A stretch of 43,814 bases of DNA, taken from the NCBI GenBank assembly GCA_902788735.1, contig CADALJ010000006.1, positions 1 to 43,814 on the forward strand. Reading direction: 5' to 3'. Origin of the DNA: an uncultured Erysipelotrichaceae bacterium (GTDB taxonomy: Bacteria > Bacillota_I > Bacilli_A > RF39 > UBA660). Below, piece after piece: positions 23,325-32,317 of the stretch (within the stretch, counting starts at the first letter, position 1; each line of letters opens with the position of its first letter). The notes below the pieces were generated by a model. That model was not told where the DNA came from. It saw only the letters and a list, made by a program, of their open reading frames with translations, and did no database searches. A program made the position numbers and the translations under genes.

Positions 23325-23570
23325 ATGAAAGAAAAAGTTTCTAGTCTAGTAGATGAATCAATTAAAGAATTAAATATTTTTGTAGATGATGCATTTATTA
23401 GTGAAGAGGAAGGAAAAAAAATATTTAATATAGTACTTGATAGTGATGAAGTAATTGATTTAAATAGGGTAACAGATGCCTCAAGAATAATTAATAAGAT
23501 TATGGATAATTCTAGTTTATTAGGCGATACTGATGAATTAGATATCTATTCAAAGGAGAAAGGTGAGTAA
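23325..23570 (+). CDS. rimP: Short RimP-like ribosome maturation protein
   Basis: 81 aa, against about 150 for normal RimP. It matches only the N-terminal domain pattern: a first helix (VSSLVDESIKELNIFVDDAF), the beta strand KKIFNIVLDSDEVIDLNRVT, and the helix DASRIINKIMDN, ending with LGDTDELDIYS where the family has the DxYxLEVSSPG segment. The C-terminal SH3-like half is missing. Its place directly before nusA supports the call. ATG 23325 follows GGGAGG; nusA starts one base after the stop. RimP helps assemble the 30S subunit; whether a single domain suffices is unknown. Confidence 0.7.
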   Translation: MKEKVSSLVDESIKELNIFVDDAFISEEEGKKIFNIVLDSDEVIDLNRVTDASRIINKIMDNSSLLGDTDELDIYSKEKGE

Positions 23571-23571
23571 A

Positions 23572-24807
23572 ATGGCAAAAAAAGTAGAGGAGAAAACAAC
23601 AGGAATGAACGGAAAAGAATTTAAGAAAGCATTAGATAATATAGTATTAGAAAAAGATATTGATCCAGAAGTAGTATATAGTGCTATGGAATTAGCATTA
23701 ACTAGTGCATATAAAAAGAATTTTAATTCTAAAACTAATGTAAAAGTATTATTTGATCGTAATACAGGAGATATCAAAGTATTTTCTTATCTTACAGTTG
23801 TTGCTGATGACAAGATGACTAAAGAAGAATACGATGATGCGTTATTTGAAAAGTATGCAGAAGATGAAAATTTAGATACTGAAGTAGAAGAGGCATCTGA
23901 TGAAGGTGAAGGAGAAGAAGGTGGAGAAGTTAAAGAAACTATTTCATTCTTTAATCCAGAAACTGAAATTAAATTAAGTGATGCTAAAAAGATAGATAAG
24001 TCTCTAGAAATAGGAGATACTATTGATACTGAAGTTACTCCTAAAGACTTTGGTAGAGTTGCTGCATCAACTGCTAAACAAGTAGTAGTTCAAAAGATAA
24101 GAGAAGCAGAAAGAAATAGTATCATGGAGGAATTTGGAGATAAACAAGATGAATTATTAGTTGGTACTGTTGCATTAGAAGATACTGATAATTACTTTAT
24201 TGATTTAGGTAGAACAAATGGTATTTTACCTAAGAAAGATTGTATCCCAGGAGAAAAAATTGAAATGGGTAGTCAAATCAAAGTATATGTATCTAAAGTG
24301 GATAATAATGGTAAGAATTTATTAATACTTTTAAGTAGAACTCATTTTGGTTTTGTTAAGAGATTATTTGAACTTGAAATACCTGAAATTAATGATGGTA
24401 CTGTAATGATTTATAGTGTAGCAAGAGATGCTGGAAATAGAAGTAAAGTTGCAGTGTATTCAGAGAACCCTAATGTAGATCCAATTGGTGCTTGTATTGG
24501 TGAAAAAGGTAGTAGAATTTCTAGAATTATAGAAGAACTACATGGAGAAAAATTAGATGTAGTTAAATATGATTCTGATCCTGCAGTATTTATTGAAAAC
24601 GCACTATCACCTGCAAAAGATTTAACAGTAGCTATTACTGATCCAAAGAAATTAGAAGCTATGGTTATTGCTGATGGTGATAATTTCTCATTAGCAATTG
24701 GTAAAAAAGGACAAAATGCGCGTCTTGCTACTAGATTAACTAAGTTTAAGAAAATTGATATTAAGACAAGTGAACAAGCAAGAGAAGCTGGAATTAATTT
24801 TAGATAG
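23572..24807 (+). CDS. nusA: Transcription termination/antitermination factor NusA
   Basis: 411 aa; binds RNA polymerase and RNA, affecting pausing and termination. N-terminal domain (about 12-130) contains an acidic, Gly/Glu-rich insertion (about 97-121), then the S1 domain (about 150-225; DTDNYFIDLGRTNGILP), KH1 (RDAGNRSKVAVYS, GACIGEKGSRISRI) and KH2 (FSLAIGKKGQNARLATRL). The C-terminal acidic repeats of proteobacteria are absent, as in Firmicutes. ATG 23572 follows AAGGTGAG. Second gene of the operon. Confidence 0.97.
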   Translation: MAKKVEEKTTGMNGKEFKKALDNIVLEKDIDPEVVYSAMELALTSAYKKNFNSKTNVKVLFDRNTGDIKVFSYLTVVADDKMTKEEYDDALFEKYAEDENLDTEVEEASDEGEGEEGGEVKETISFFNPETEIKLSDAKKIDKSLEIGDTIDTEVTPKDFGRVAASTAKQVVVQKIREAERNSIMEEFGDKQDELLVGTVALEDTDNYFIDLGRTNGILPKKDCIPGEKIEMGSQIKVYVSKVDNNGKNLLILLSRTHFGFVKRLFELEIPEINDGTVMIYSVARDAGNRSKVAVYSENPNVDPIGACIGEKGSRISRIIEELHGEKLDVVKYDSDPAVFIENALSPAKDLTVAITDPKKLEAMVIADGDNFSLAIGKKGQNARLATRLTKFKKIDIKTSEQAREAGINFR

Positions 24808-24815
24808 AGGTTATT

Positions 24816-25079
24816 ATGAAGAATAAGAAAATACCTTTAAGAACTTGTATTGTAACTAAGGAAAATCTTCCAAAAAGTGAACTATTAAGAATAGTTAGAA
24901 CTCCAGATGGAGATATAGAAGTCGATGAAACTGGAAAACTTAATGGAAGAGGAGCATATATTAAAAAAGATTTAGGTGTATTGGAATCATTGCAAAGATC
25001 TAAATTATTAGAAAAAAAGTTAGAATGTAAGATTCCAGATGGTGTATATGAACAAATAAAAAATATAATAGAAAAGTGA
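24816..25079 (+). CDS. ylxR: YlxR family RNA-binding protein (RnpM)
   Basis: 87 aa. Typical YlxR: PLRTCIVTKENLPKSELLRI at the start and the GRGAYIKKD stretch in the middle. In related species YlxR binds RNA and modulates RNase P (RnpM). It sits between nusA and infB as usual; the L7Ae-like gene often found next to it is missing. It ends in TGA. Confidence 0.93.
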   Translation: MKNKKIPLRTCIVTKENLPKSELLRIVRTPDGDIEVDETGKLNGRGAYIKKDLGVLESLQRSKLLEKKLECKIPDGVYEQIKNIIEK

Positions 25080-25090
25080 GGTGGTCACTA

Positions 25091-27229
25091 GTGATGACGT
25101 TAGAAGATTACGCTAATGACGTAGGAAAATCAGTTGAAGAGATTAAAGCGTTATGCGATAAGATAGGAATTAACTACGAAGATGAAAACACATTATTAGA
25201 TGATATTAGTATTACTCTTTTGGATAATGAAATGCAGGATGAAGAAGATTATATCGAAGGTGATATAGAAGTTTTAGAAGAAAAGAGAATTGAAGAAGAA
25301 GTAAATGATAAAGCTGAGGAATTAGCTCAAAATACTAATATTGATATGGAAGAACAATCATTTACAAAAGTTAAGCAAAATAAACAAGCTAAGAAAACTG
25401 AAACTGTTAAAAAAGACTTTCTAAAAGAAAGAAAAAAAATGTATAAGAATAAAGAAAAACTTCAAAGTAATGAAACTGAACAAGCAGAAAATGTTATTCT
25501 TTATAAAGAAGGTATGACAGTTACAGAACTTGCTGAGGCTTTAGGAATAGCTCCTATAGAATTAGTAAAAAAATGTATGGGATTAGGAGTTATGGCAGGA
25601 GTTAATCAATCACTTGATTATGATACTTCTGAAGTTTTAGTTACTGATTATAATAAAGTATTAAAGAAGGAAGAAACTCAAGATATTTCTAATTTTGAAA
25701 ATTATGAAATAGAAGATAAAATAGAAGATTTAGTAGAAAGACCTCCAGTAGTTACTATAATGGGTCATGTTGATCATGGTAAAACTACTTTACTTGATTA
25801 TATTAGAAAAAGTGATGTAGTAAGTGGAGAAGCTGGTGGTATAACTCAAGCAATTGGTGCTTATTCAGTTAAATATAATGATAAAAAGATTACTTTTATT
25901 GATACTCCAGGACATGCTGCATTTACTGAAATGAGAGCTAGGGGTGCTCAAATCACTGATATAGTTATTATTATAGTAGCTGCAGATGATGGTGTTATGC
26001 CTCAAACTAAAGAGGCAATTGATCACGCTAAGGCTGCAAATGTACCAATAATAGTTGCTATTAATAAAATAGATAAACCAGAAGCTAACGTAGATAGAGT
26101 TATGACTGGTCTTGTTGAAAATGGTCTTACTCCAGAAGAATGGGGTGGAGATATTATTGTAAATAAGATTAGTGCTAAGAGCGGATTAGGTGTAGATGAG
26201 TTACTTGAAAACATCTTATTAGTTGCAGAAATGCAAGAATATAAAGCTAATCCAAATAGATATGCAACAGGTGCTGTAGTAGAAGCTAGAAAAGATTCTA
26301 AAGTTGGTTCTATTGCTACATTATTAATACAAAATGGTACTTTACGATTAGGAGATCCTATTGTTATAGGTAACTTTGCAGGTAAGGTTAGAACTTTAAA
26401 AAATGATAAAGGTCAAAATATCGTAGAAGCTGGTCCTTCTACACCAGTAGAAGTAACTGGTATTTCAGAAGTTGCTACTGCTGGTGATAAATTTATGGCT
26501 TTTGAATCAGAAAAGAAAGCTAAAGAGATTGCTGAAGCAAGAACATTAAGATCTAAGAATGCTGATACTAACTTTAGTGGAATGAGCCTTGAAGATTTAT
26601 TTGGAAGAATAAAAGAAGGTGAAAAAGAAATTAATGTAGTATTAAAAGCAGATGTTAATGGTAGTTTAGAAGCTGTTAGAAATGCTCTTGAGAAAATTAA
26701 TGTTGAAGGAGTTAGTGTTAAAGTTATTCGTGGTGGAGTAGGTGCTATTACTGAAAGTGATGTAGTACTTGCTAGTGCATCTAATGCATTAATTATTGGA
26801 TTCAATGTACGTGCTAATAATTCTACTAGTGATATAGCTAAAGAATATGGTATTGATATTAAAACATATGATATCATTTATAAAGTAGTAGAAGATATGG
26901 AAGCTGCTATGAAAGGTATGCTAGATCCAGAATATGAAGAAAAAATACTTGGTACACTTGAAGTTAGACAGATATTTAAATTTTCTAAAGTTGGATTAAT
27001 AGCTGGATGCCATGTTACTAGTGGTTTGGTAAAAGTAGGAGCTAAAGCTAGAATTATAAGAGATGATATAGTTATTTATAATGGCTCTATTAAAACATTA
27101 CAACATGAAAAAGACCAAGTAAAAGAAATGAAGAAAGACATGGATTGTGGATTAACTTTAGAAAACTGCCAAGATTATAAAGAAGGCGATATTATAGAAG
27201 TTTATGAATTGGTGGAGATTAAGAGATAA
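25091..27229 (+). CDS. infB: Translation initiation factor IF-2
   Basis: 712 aa GTPase that brings fMet-tRNA to the 30S subunit and drives subunit joining. Two IF2_N-like helical domains (about 3-50 and 145-190) flank a Lys/Glu linker. The G domain follows (GHVDHGKTT, DTPGHAAF, NKID, SAKSGLG), then domains II-IV. Start: GAGGTGG (25078-25084) lies 6 bases before GTG 25091 and 9 before ATG 25094, so either could be used; the def gene has the same GAGGTGG...ACTAGTG context and a GTG start. It overlaps rbfA by one base. Confidence 0.97.
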   Translation: MMTLEDYANDVGKSVEEIKALCDKIGINYEDENTLLDDISITLLDNEMQDEEDYIEGDIEVLEEKRIEEEVNDKAEELAQNTNIDMEEQSFTKVKQNKQAKKTETVKKDFLKERKKMYKNKEKLQSNETEQAENVILYKEGMTVTELAEALGIAPIELVKKCMGLGVMAGVNQSLDYDTSEVLVTDYNKVLKKEETQDISNFENYEIEDKIEDLVERPPVVTIMGHVDHGKTTLLDYIRKSDVVSGEAGGITQAIGAYSVKYNDKKITFIDTPGHAAFTEMRARGAQITDIVIIIVAADDGVMPQTKEAIDHAKAANVPIIVAINKIDKPEANVDRVMTGLVENGLTPEEWGGDIIVNKISAKSGLGVDELLENILLVAEMQEYKANPNRYATGAVVEARKDSKVGSIATLLIQNGTLRLGDPIVIGNFAGKVRTLKNDKGQNIVEAGPSTPVEVTGISEVATAGDKFMAFESEKKAKEIAEARTLRSKNADTNFSGMSLEDLFGRIKEGEKEINVVLKADVNGSLEAVRNALEKINVEGVSVKVIRGGVGAITESDVVLASASNALIIGFNVRANNSTSDIAKEYGIDIKTYDIIYKVVEDMEAAMKGMLDPEYEEKILGTLEVRQIFKFSKVGLIAGCHVTSGLVKVGAKARIIRDDIVIYNGSIKTLQHEKDQVKEMKKDMDCGLTLENCQDYKEGDIIEVYELVEIKR

Positions 27230-27573
27230 TGAGTATTAAGATAGAAAGATTAAACCATGTTATTCAAGAAGAAATAAGTAAGATTTTAATGTTGGAAGTA
27301 AAAGATGAAAATATTAAGTTTATAACTATAACTGGTGTTGATACTACAAATGATTTGAGTTTTGCTAAAATATATTATACAGTTCTTAATAAAGACAAAA
27401 AGCAAGAAGCACAAGAGTCTTTAGAAAAGGCATCATCATTTATAAGAACTAAGTTAGCATCAAGTATAGAGATAAGACATACTCCAGAATTAAGATTTAT
27501 TTATGATACATCTATTGCATATGGTGAACATATTGATGAATTAATAGAAAAAATAAAAGAGGAAGAAAAATAA
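27229..27573 (+). CDS. rbfA: Ribosome-binding factor A
   Basis: 114 aa KH-like factor for 16S rRNA and 30S maturation. Recognisable RLNHVIQEEISKIL at the start, LSFAKIYYTVL in the middle and ELRFIYDTSIAYGEHIDELI near the end. Its ATG overlaps the infB stop (TAATG). Last gene of the rimP-nusA-ylxR-infB-rbfA operon. Confidence 0.96.
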   Translation: MSIKIERLNHVIQEEISKILMLEVKDENIKFITITGVDTTNDLSFAKIYYTVLNKDKKQEAQESLEKASSFIRTKLASSIEIRHTPELRFIYDTSIAYGEHIDELIEKIKEEEK

Positions 27574-27588
27574 TTTTCCTCTTTTATT
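27555..27588 (+). terminator. Terminator of the nusA-infB operon
   Basis: AAAAGAGGAA (27555-27564) pairs with TTCCTCTTTT (27576-27585). The stop codon of rbfA is in the loop. Confidence 0.8.
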
Positions 27589-27601
27589 ATTTATTTCAAT
27601 G

Positions 27602-27610
27602 TGTTAAAAT
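27602..27610 (+). promoter_or_regulatory. Extended -10 promoter
   Basis: TGTTAAAAT about 15 bases after the preceding terminator. Confidence 0.45.
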
Positions 27611-27633
27611 TGTATTAGAGTAGGAGTGATATA

Positions 27634-28299
27634 ATGAAAAATTTAATTAGAAAAATATTATTCTTATTAGTGATATTGTTGTTACCAATAACAGTTTTTG
27701 CTAAGACTCCAAATAGAGAAGAAACATTTAAAGTAATAAGAAATATTAATAATGTAAATGTAGTTAATGGAGTAAAAATAGAATCTGCTAGTATAGATGA
27801 TAATTATATTACTCTTATGATAAATGGGCTTGAACAACAGATACCTTATACATTTTATGATAATAAATTTTCATTTTCTAGTGGATTTTTATTATTAGAT
27901 GATGATAATAAAGTAATAGGTGAACCGTTTGATAATGAATTTGCTTTCTTTATATATTCAATATTTGAGAGTAAGTCAACTATTCCATATGATGAAGAAA
28001 ATTATTATAATACGGATACTATAAAGAAAATAGTAAATAATAATTTTGCTACAGATTATAAAGAAAAAACAAATACTTTTGGTTTTAGTTTAGAAAAAGT
28101 AGAAGATAATAAATATAAAATTATTTATAATTATTATTTAGATGGAGATTATCCAGTATTAGAATATGATGAAATTGGTGATGATTTTGAAAATCCTGCT
28201 ACTGGTAGTTATAATGTATTAATAACTATAATGCTTGTATCTATTGTATGTTTAGGGGTATATACTTATTTTAATCCAATAAAAAGAAAAGATGTATAG
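27634..28299 (+). CDS. Exported protein with signal peptide and sortase-like NPATG tail
   Basis: 221 aa. A classical signal peptide (KKxx charge, hydrophobic 9-21, cleavage near VFA-K) is followed by an outer domain rich in Asn/Asp/Tyr without recognisable family. The end has ENPATGS (residues 186-192), a hydrophobic stretch (about 195-212) and a basic tail KRKDV, the three-part pattern of sortase sorting signals, though the first letter is N instead of the common L. Whether a sortase acts is unknown, as none lies in the window. It could otherwise simply be a C-terminal anchor. It heads a unit with the transporter gene 12 bases downstream. Confidence 0.65.
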   Translation: MKNLIRKILFLLVILLLPITVFAKTPNREETFKVIRNINNVNVVNGVKIESASIDDNYITLMINGLEQQIPYTFYDNKFSFSSGFLLLDDDNKVIGEPFDNEFAFFIYSIFESKSTIPYDEENYYNTDTIKKIVNNNFATDYKEKTNTFGFSLEKVEDNKYKIIYNYYLDGDYPVLEYDEIGDDFENPATGSYNVLITIMLVSIVCLGVYTYFNPIKRKDV

Positions 28300-28311
28300 T
28301 TAGGGGTCTAT

Positions 28312-28869
28312 ATGAAAAAGAATAAAAAAGAAAATGATGTATGGATTTATGTATTATTATTAACTACATTATTAATATTAACTGAATCACTTAAAACATA
28401 TACATTTAGGGTAATGGAAGTTGATTTGACTTTTTCATTATTCTTATTACCAATTGCTTATTTTTTAATTGATTTAATTGCTAAGAAGTACGATTATAAA
28501 CGTGCAATTGCTGCAATAGCAGTTAGTGCAGTTATATTTACTAGTTTTAGTTTTATAATGGCATATTTTATAGAAAGTAATTATATTTTAAGAAGTATAA
28601 GTGGAGAATTTTGTGCATATGTAGTTAGTAGTTTTGTTAATTTAACTATTTATATGTTTTTACTAAATAATACGGAGACTCCACAAATATTAGTAATTTT
28701 TAATTATATATTTAGTTTAGTTGTATATTATATGTTTTATACACTTATATATTTAAATATGATTATATTTGATACTTATTGGATGGGTTATTTTATAACA
28801 TTAAGTATTCAAGTATTTATATGTATAGGTTTATCTATAGTAGATAGAAAAATTAAAAGAGGACAATAA
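28312..28869 (+). CDS. VUT/YhhQ-like integral membrane transporter (putative queuosine precursor)
   Basis: 185 aa, about six membrane helices. The arrangement resembles the VUT family (YhhQ): an early PIAYFLIDLIAKKYDYKRA segment, similar to the FPxTYLxxDxxxExYGxxxA hallmark, and a later SGEFCAYVVSSFVNLTIYMF helix. Family members take up 7-cyano-7-deazaguanine or related precursors for queuosine in tRNA. Assignment rests on this pattern only. Co-transcribed with the exported protein upstream. Confidence 0.55.
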   Translation: MKKNKKENDVWIYVLLLTTLLILTESLKTYTFRVMEVDLTFSLFLLPIAYFLIDLIAKKYDYKRAIAAIAVSAVIFTSFSFIMAYFIESNYILRSISGEFCAYVVSSFVNLTIYMFLLNNTETPQILVIFNYIFSLVVYYMFYTLIYLNMIIFDTYWMGYFITLSIQVFICIGLSIVDRKIKRGQ

Positions 28870-28895
28870 AAAAGAAGATTAAATCTTCTTTTTTT
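28868..28895. terminator. Bidirectional terminator between convergent genes
   Basis: AAAAAAGAAGATT (28868-28880) pairs with AATCTTCTTTTTT from 28882. T runs flank on both strands, so it can stop transcription from both sides. Confidence 0.85.
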
Positions 28896-29586
28896 AACGT
28901 ATTAATATGGAGATTAATATTAGGATTGTATTATGTATCATGTGAAGACTAATAGAAGTAAAAATATTATTTGTTTTATAATATGCATAAGCTAATGATG
29001 CTCCTAAAGCTCCATATGGTATTATAAATAAATAGTCAATCACTGTTTTAGAACTATTTATTACATGAGCTCCTCCAAATAATATAAATGATGATATAAT
29101 AAATATCCATTTGTTTTTAAATACATCTTTAAGAGTTTTTCTAAATACTATTTCTTCATTGAATGGGGCAAGTATACCTGCATCAATAATCATTAATAAT
29201 GGGAAAGATTTAATCATAGTTTGAACTACTTTTTCATTATTAGCTCCGCCTGCTTTTAAAATAATATTTAAAATATAATTAGTAATAAACATAATAAGTA
29301 GACCAATAATCCAATATCTAATACCAATATCCATATATTCTTCTTTATTTTTCCAAAAATCTTTAAAGTCTTTTTTTAAGTCTTTTCTATATATTATAAA
29401 AAATATAAAGAATATAATAACTGATGAGAAAGTAGATAATACTACTGACATTGTATCACTCATGTTTTTAATATCAATATTAAAAAGTTTTATAGGAATA
29501 TATTGTAAATATACGCTAAAATAAAAAATACATAGTATTAATACTCCTTTAATAATAAGTTTTGTTTTTTCATATTTTTTTTCCAT
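28894..29586 (-). CDS. CPBP-family intramembrane glutamic protease
   Basis: 230 aa with about seven membrane helices. The ABI/CAAX protease motifs are complete: FNEEIVFRK (Glu144, Glu145, Arg149), GGAHV (His174) and HMIHN (His215/His218, Asn219). Bacterial members act in bacteriocin immunity, signal processing or protein maturation; the substrate here is unknown. It is a single gene on the minus strand, divergent from rpsO, and its stop overlaps the shared terminator. Confidence 0.85.
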   Translation of the reverse strand: MEKKYEKTKLIIKGVLILCIFYFSVYLQYIPIKLFNIDIKNMSDTMSVVLSTFSSVIIFFIFFIIYRKDLKKDFKDFWKNKEEYMDIGIRYWIIGLLIMFITNYILNIILKAGGANNEKVVQTMIKSFPLLMIIDAGILAPFNEEIVFRKTLKDVFKNKWIFIISSFILFGGAHVINSSKTVIDYLFIIPYGALGASLAYAYYKTNNIFTSISLHMIHNTILILISILIR

Positions 29587-29652
29587 ATAATCACCATAAT
29601 AAGAATATCATATTTGTTTTAAAAAGAAAAGTTGTAAATATATTAATAATAC

Positions 29653-29681
29653 TTGCAAAAAGAGTATAAAAGTAGTATAAT
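29653..29681 (+). promoter_or_regulatory. rpsO promoter
   Basis: TTGCAA (29653-29658), 17 bases, TATAAT (29676-29681). Confidence 0.7.
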
Positions 29682-29750
29682 CCTAGTAGTTGCCGGTACT
29701 CAGAGTAAGAATTTCCGACTTACCCTTAGTTCTAGGTGTATTATAAGAAA
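29682..29750 (+). promoter_or_regulatory. Candidate S15 autoregulatory leader
   Basis: CCTAG (29682-29686) pairs with CTAGG (29732-29736), enclosing GGTA/TACC pairings and a hairpin GTAAG/CTTAC (29705-29709 with 29719-29723). The region is markedly richer in G/C than other spacers. Known S15 leaders form junctions or pseudoknots bound by S15; the match here is by position and structure only. Confidence 0.5.
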
Positions 29751-29762
29751 GGAAGTGTAAGA

Positions 29763-30032
29763 ATGGCTCTAACAAAAGAACAAAAAACAGATATCATCAA
29801 GAAATTTGCAAAGAGTAAAAATGATACTGGATCTGCAGAAGTTCAAATTGCAATCTTAACTCAAGAAATCAATGAATTAACAGATCACTTAAAAGTACAT
29901 ATTCACGATTATCATTCACGTAGAGGTCTTCTTAGAAAAGTAGGTCAACGTAGAAGTTTACTACAATATTTAGCTAAGAAAGATATTCAAAGTTATCGTG
30001 AAGTAATTCAAAAATTAGGATTAAGAAAGTAG
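29763..30032 (+). CDS. rpsO: Ribosomal protein S15
   Basis: 89 aa, the exact family length; [20 protein letters not shown] at the start and [20 protein letters not shown], which contacts 16S rRNA. ATG 29763 follows AGGAAGTG. It is separated from pnp by a terminator, in the common rpsO-pnp order. Confidence 0.98.
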   Translation: MALTKEQKTDIIKKFAKSKNDTGSAEVQIAILTQEINELTDHLKVHIHDYHSRRGLLRKVGQRRSLLQYLAKKDIQSYREVIQKLGLRK

Positions 30033-30060
30033 ACACGTTTTTTCAGTGTCTATTTTTTTT
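30030..30060 (+). terminator. rpsO terminator
   Basis: TAGACAC (30030-30036) pairs with GTGTCTA (30046-30052), then eight T residues; it overlaps the stop codon. Confidence 0.85.
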
Positions 30061-30076
30061 AGGAAAGAGGTAGTAT

Positions 30077-32269
30077 ATGAAAAGTAAAAAACAAGTATTT
30101 GAGTTAGATTTTCATGGTAGAAAAATAGTTGTTGAACATGGAGAACTTGCTAAACAAGCTGATGGTGCAGTTTTAGTTAGATATAATGATACAGTTATTT
30201 TAACTGCAGCAGTTGTTTCTAAAAGTGTTAACCTTTTATCAGATTTTTTTCCATTAACAGTTAACTATCAAGAAAAACTATATTCAGTAGGTAAAATCCC
30301 AGGAGGATTTATTAAAAGAGAAAGTAGACCAAGTGAAGCTGCTACACTTGCTGCAAGAATGATTGATAGACCAATGCGTCCATTATTCCCAGAAGGATTT
30401 AAAAATGAAGTACAAGTTATTTCTACAGTTTTATCAGTAGATCAAGATTGTTCTCCTGAATTAACTGCAATGTTAGCTTCATCTTTAGCAGTATCAATTT
30501 CTAAGATTCCATTTAATGGACCAATTGCTGGAGTTAAAGTTGGTAGAGTAGATGGTAAATTTGTAATTAACCCAACTCCAGAAGAATTAGAAAGAAGTGA
30601 GTTAGAATTAACTGTAGCTGGTACTAAGGATGCTATTAACATGGTTGAATCAAGCGCTAAACAAGTTTCAGAAGATGTTATGTTAGAAGCATTAATGTTC
30701 GGACATAAAGCTATTAAAGAGTTAATTAAATTTGAAGAAAAAATCATCAAAGAAATTGGTGTAGAGAAAATGGAATATGAAACTCTAGTTCCAGAACCTG
30801 AATTAATTGAAAGAATTAGAGGATTAGTAACTAAGAGAATGGATAAAGCTCTTAGAATTAAGGATAAGTTAAAGAAATATGCTGAGATTGATGCAATTAA
30901 AGAAGAAATGAATGACTTATTCACAAAAGAAAATGAAGATACAATGAAAGAACAAGAATTAAAAGAATTACTTGTTAAAGTTCAAATGGTTGTATCTGAT
31001 ATTGAATATGAATTATTTAGAAGTATTGTAGTTAAAGAAAAATTAAGAGCTGATGGTAGAAAGATGGATGAAATTAGACCACTTTCAACTGATATTGATT
31101 TACTTCCAAGAACTCATGGTTCTGCATTATTTACTCGTGGTGAGACACAAGCACTTTCAATTACTACATTAGGTGCATTAAATGAACACCAAGTAATAGA
31201 TGGTTTATCTATGGAAGATCAAAAGAGATTTATGTTACATTATAACTTCCCACAATTCTCAGTTGGTGAGACAGGTAGATATGGTGCTCCAGGACGTCGT
31301 GAAATTGGTCATGGTGCATTAGGAGAAAAAGCACTTGCACAAGTAATTCCATCTGAAGAAGAATTCCCATATACAATTCGTGTTGTATCTGAAATCTTAG
31401 AATCTAATGGATCAAGTTCACAAGCTTCAATTTGTGCTGGATGTATGTCTTTAATGGCAGCAGGTGTTCCTATTAAAGCTCCAGTTGCTGGTATCGCAAT
31501 GGGTCTTATAACTCATGAAGATAAATATACAATTCTTACTGATATTCAAGGTATGGAAGATCACTTAGGAGATATGGACTTTAAAGTAGCTGGTACAGAA
31601 AAAGGTATCACAGCACTTCAAATGGATATTAAAATAAGTGGTATTAATGAACAAATCTTAAAAGAAGCATTAGCTCAAGCTAAAAAAGCAAGATTAGAAA
31701 TCTTAAAAGTAATCAAAAAACAAATTAAAGAACCTCGTAAAGAAGTTTCTAAATATGCTCCTAAGATGGTTACATTTAATATTAATCCAGCTAAGATTAA
31801 AGATGTAATCGGTAAAGGTGGAGAAATGATTACTAAGATTATTTGTGAAGCTTCTGGTGTAACTGAAGTTACAAATATCAATGCTGTTAAAGTAGAACTT
31901 GAAGATGATGGTAGAGTTATAATTTACCATTCAGATCAAAATATAATTGATAAAACACGTGCTATGATTGAAGAAATAGTAAGAGAAGTAGAAGTTGGAA
32001 AAGTTTATGAAGCAAAAGTAGTAAAAGTAGAAGACTTCGGATGTTTTGTTCAATTATGGCCAGGATGTGAAGGATTAGTTCATGTTTCTCAACTTGCTCA
32101 TGAGCGTGTTGAAAAAGCGGGAGACGTTGTTAAAGTAGGAGACGAAATAATCGTTAAAGCTTTAGGTACAGATAAAAAAGGTAGACAAAACTTCTCAAGA
32201 AAGGAAGCACTACCAGCTCCTAAGAAAAAAGAGAAGAAAGAAGATAAAAAAGAAGTTACTGAAAAGTAA
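30077..32269 (+). CDS. pnp: Polyribonucleotide nucleotidyltransferase (PNPase)
   Basis: 730 aa 3'-5' phosphorolytic exoribonuclease, trimeric, part of RNA decay. Two RNase PH domains (about 10-140 and 310-540; [32 protein letters not shown]), an alpha-helical linker, KH (about 560-620; [15 protein letters not shown]) and S1 (about 630-700; [20 protein letters not shown]). A Lys/Glu-rich tail of about 20 residues ends the chain. Ribosome site GAAAGAGG. The terminator starts inside the coding end. Confidence 0.98.
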   Translation: MKSKKQVFELDFHGRKIVVEHGELAKQADGAVLVRYNDTVILTAAVVSKSVNLLSDFFPLTVNYQEKLYSVGKIPGGFIKRESRPSEAATLAARMIDRPMRPLFPEGFKNEVQVISTVLSVDQDCSPELTAMLASSLAVSISKIPFNGPIAGVKVGRVDGKFVINPTPEELERSELELTVAGTKDAINMVESSAKQVSEDVMLEALMFGHKAIKELIKFEEKIIKEIGVEKMEYETLVPEPELIERIRGLVTKRMDKALRIKDKLKKYAEIDAIKEEMNDLFTKENEDTMKEQELKELLVKVQMVVSDIEYELFRSIVVKEKLRADGRKMDEIRPLSTDIDLLPRTHGSALFTRGETQALSITTLGALNEHQVIDGLSMEDQKRFMLHYNFPQFSVGETGRYGAPGRREIGHGALGEKALAQVIPSEEEFPYTIRVVSEILESNGSSSQASICAGCMSLMAAGVPIKAPVAGIAMGLITHEDKYTILTDIQGMEDHLGDMDFKVAGTEKGITALQMDIKISGINEQILKEALAQAKKARLEILKVIKKQIKEPRKEVSKYAPKMVTFNINPAKIKDVIGKGGEMITKIICEASGVTEVTNINAVKVELEDDGRVIIYHSDQNIIDKTRAMIEEIVREVEVGKVYEAKVVKVEDFGCFVQLWPGCEGLVHVSQLAHERVEKAGDVVKVGDEIIVKALGTDKKGRQNFSRKEALPAPKKKEKKEDKKEVTEK

Positions 32270-32281
32270 TTTCTTTTTTTT
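32246..32281 (+). terminator. pnp terminator formed from coding sequence
   Basis: AAAAAAGAAGTTACT (32246-32260) pairs with 32265-32279 (AGTAATTTC and T residues, one G-T pair). The whole 5' arm and the stop codon belong to pnp. Confidence 0.8.
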
Positions 32282-32289
32282 ATTATTTA

Positions 32290-32298
32290 TGTTATAGT
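32290..32298 (+). promoter_or_regulatory. Extended -10 promoter
   Basis: TGTTATAGT about ten bases after the pnp terminator. Confidence 0.4.
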
Positions 32299-32317
32299 AG
32301 GTTCAGGAGGTCTTTAT

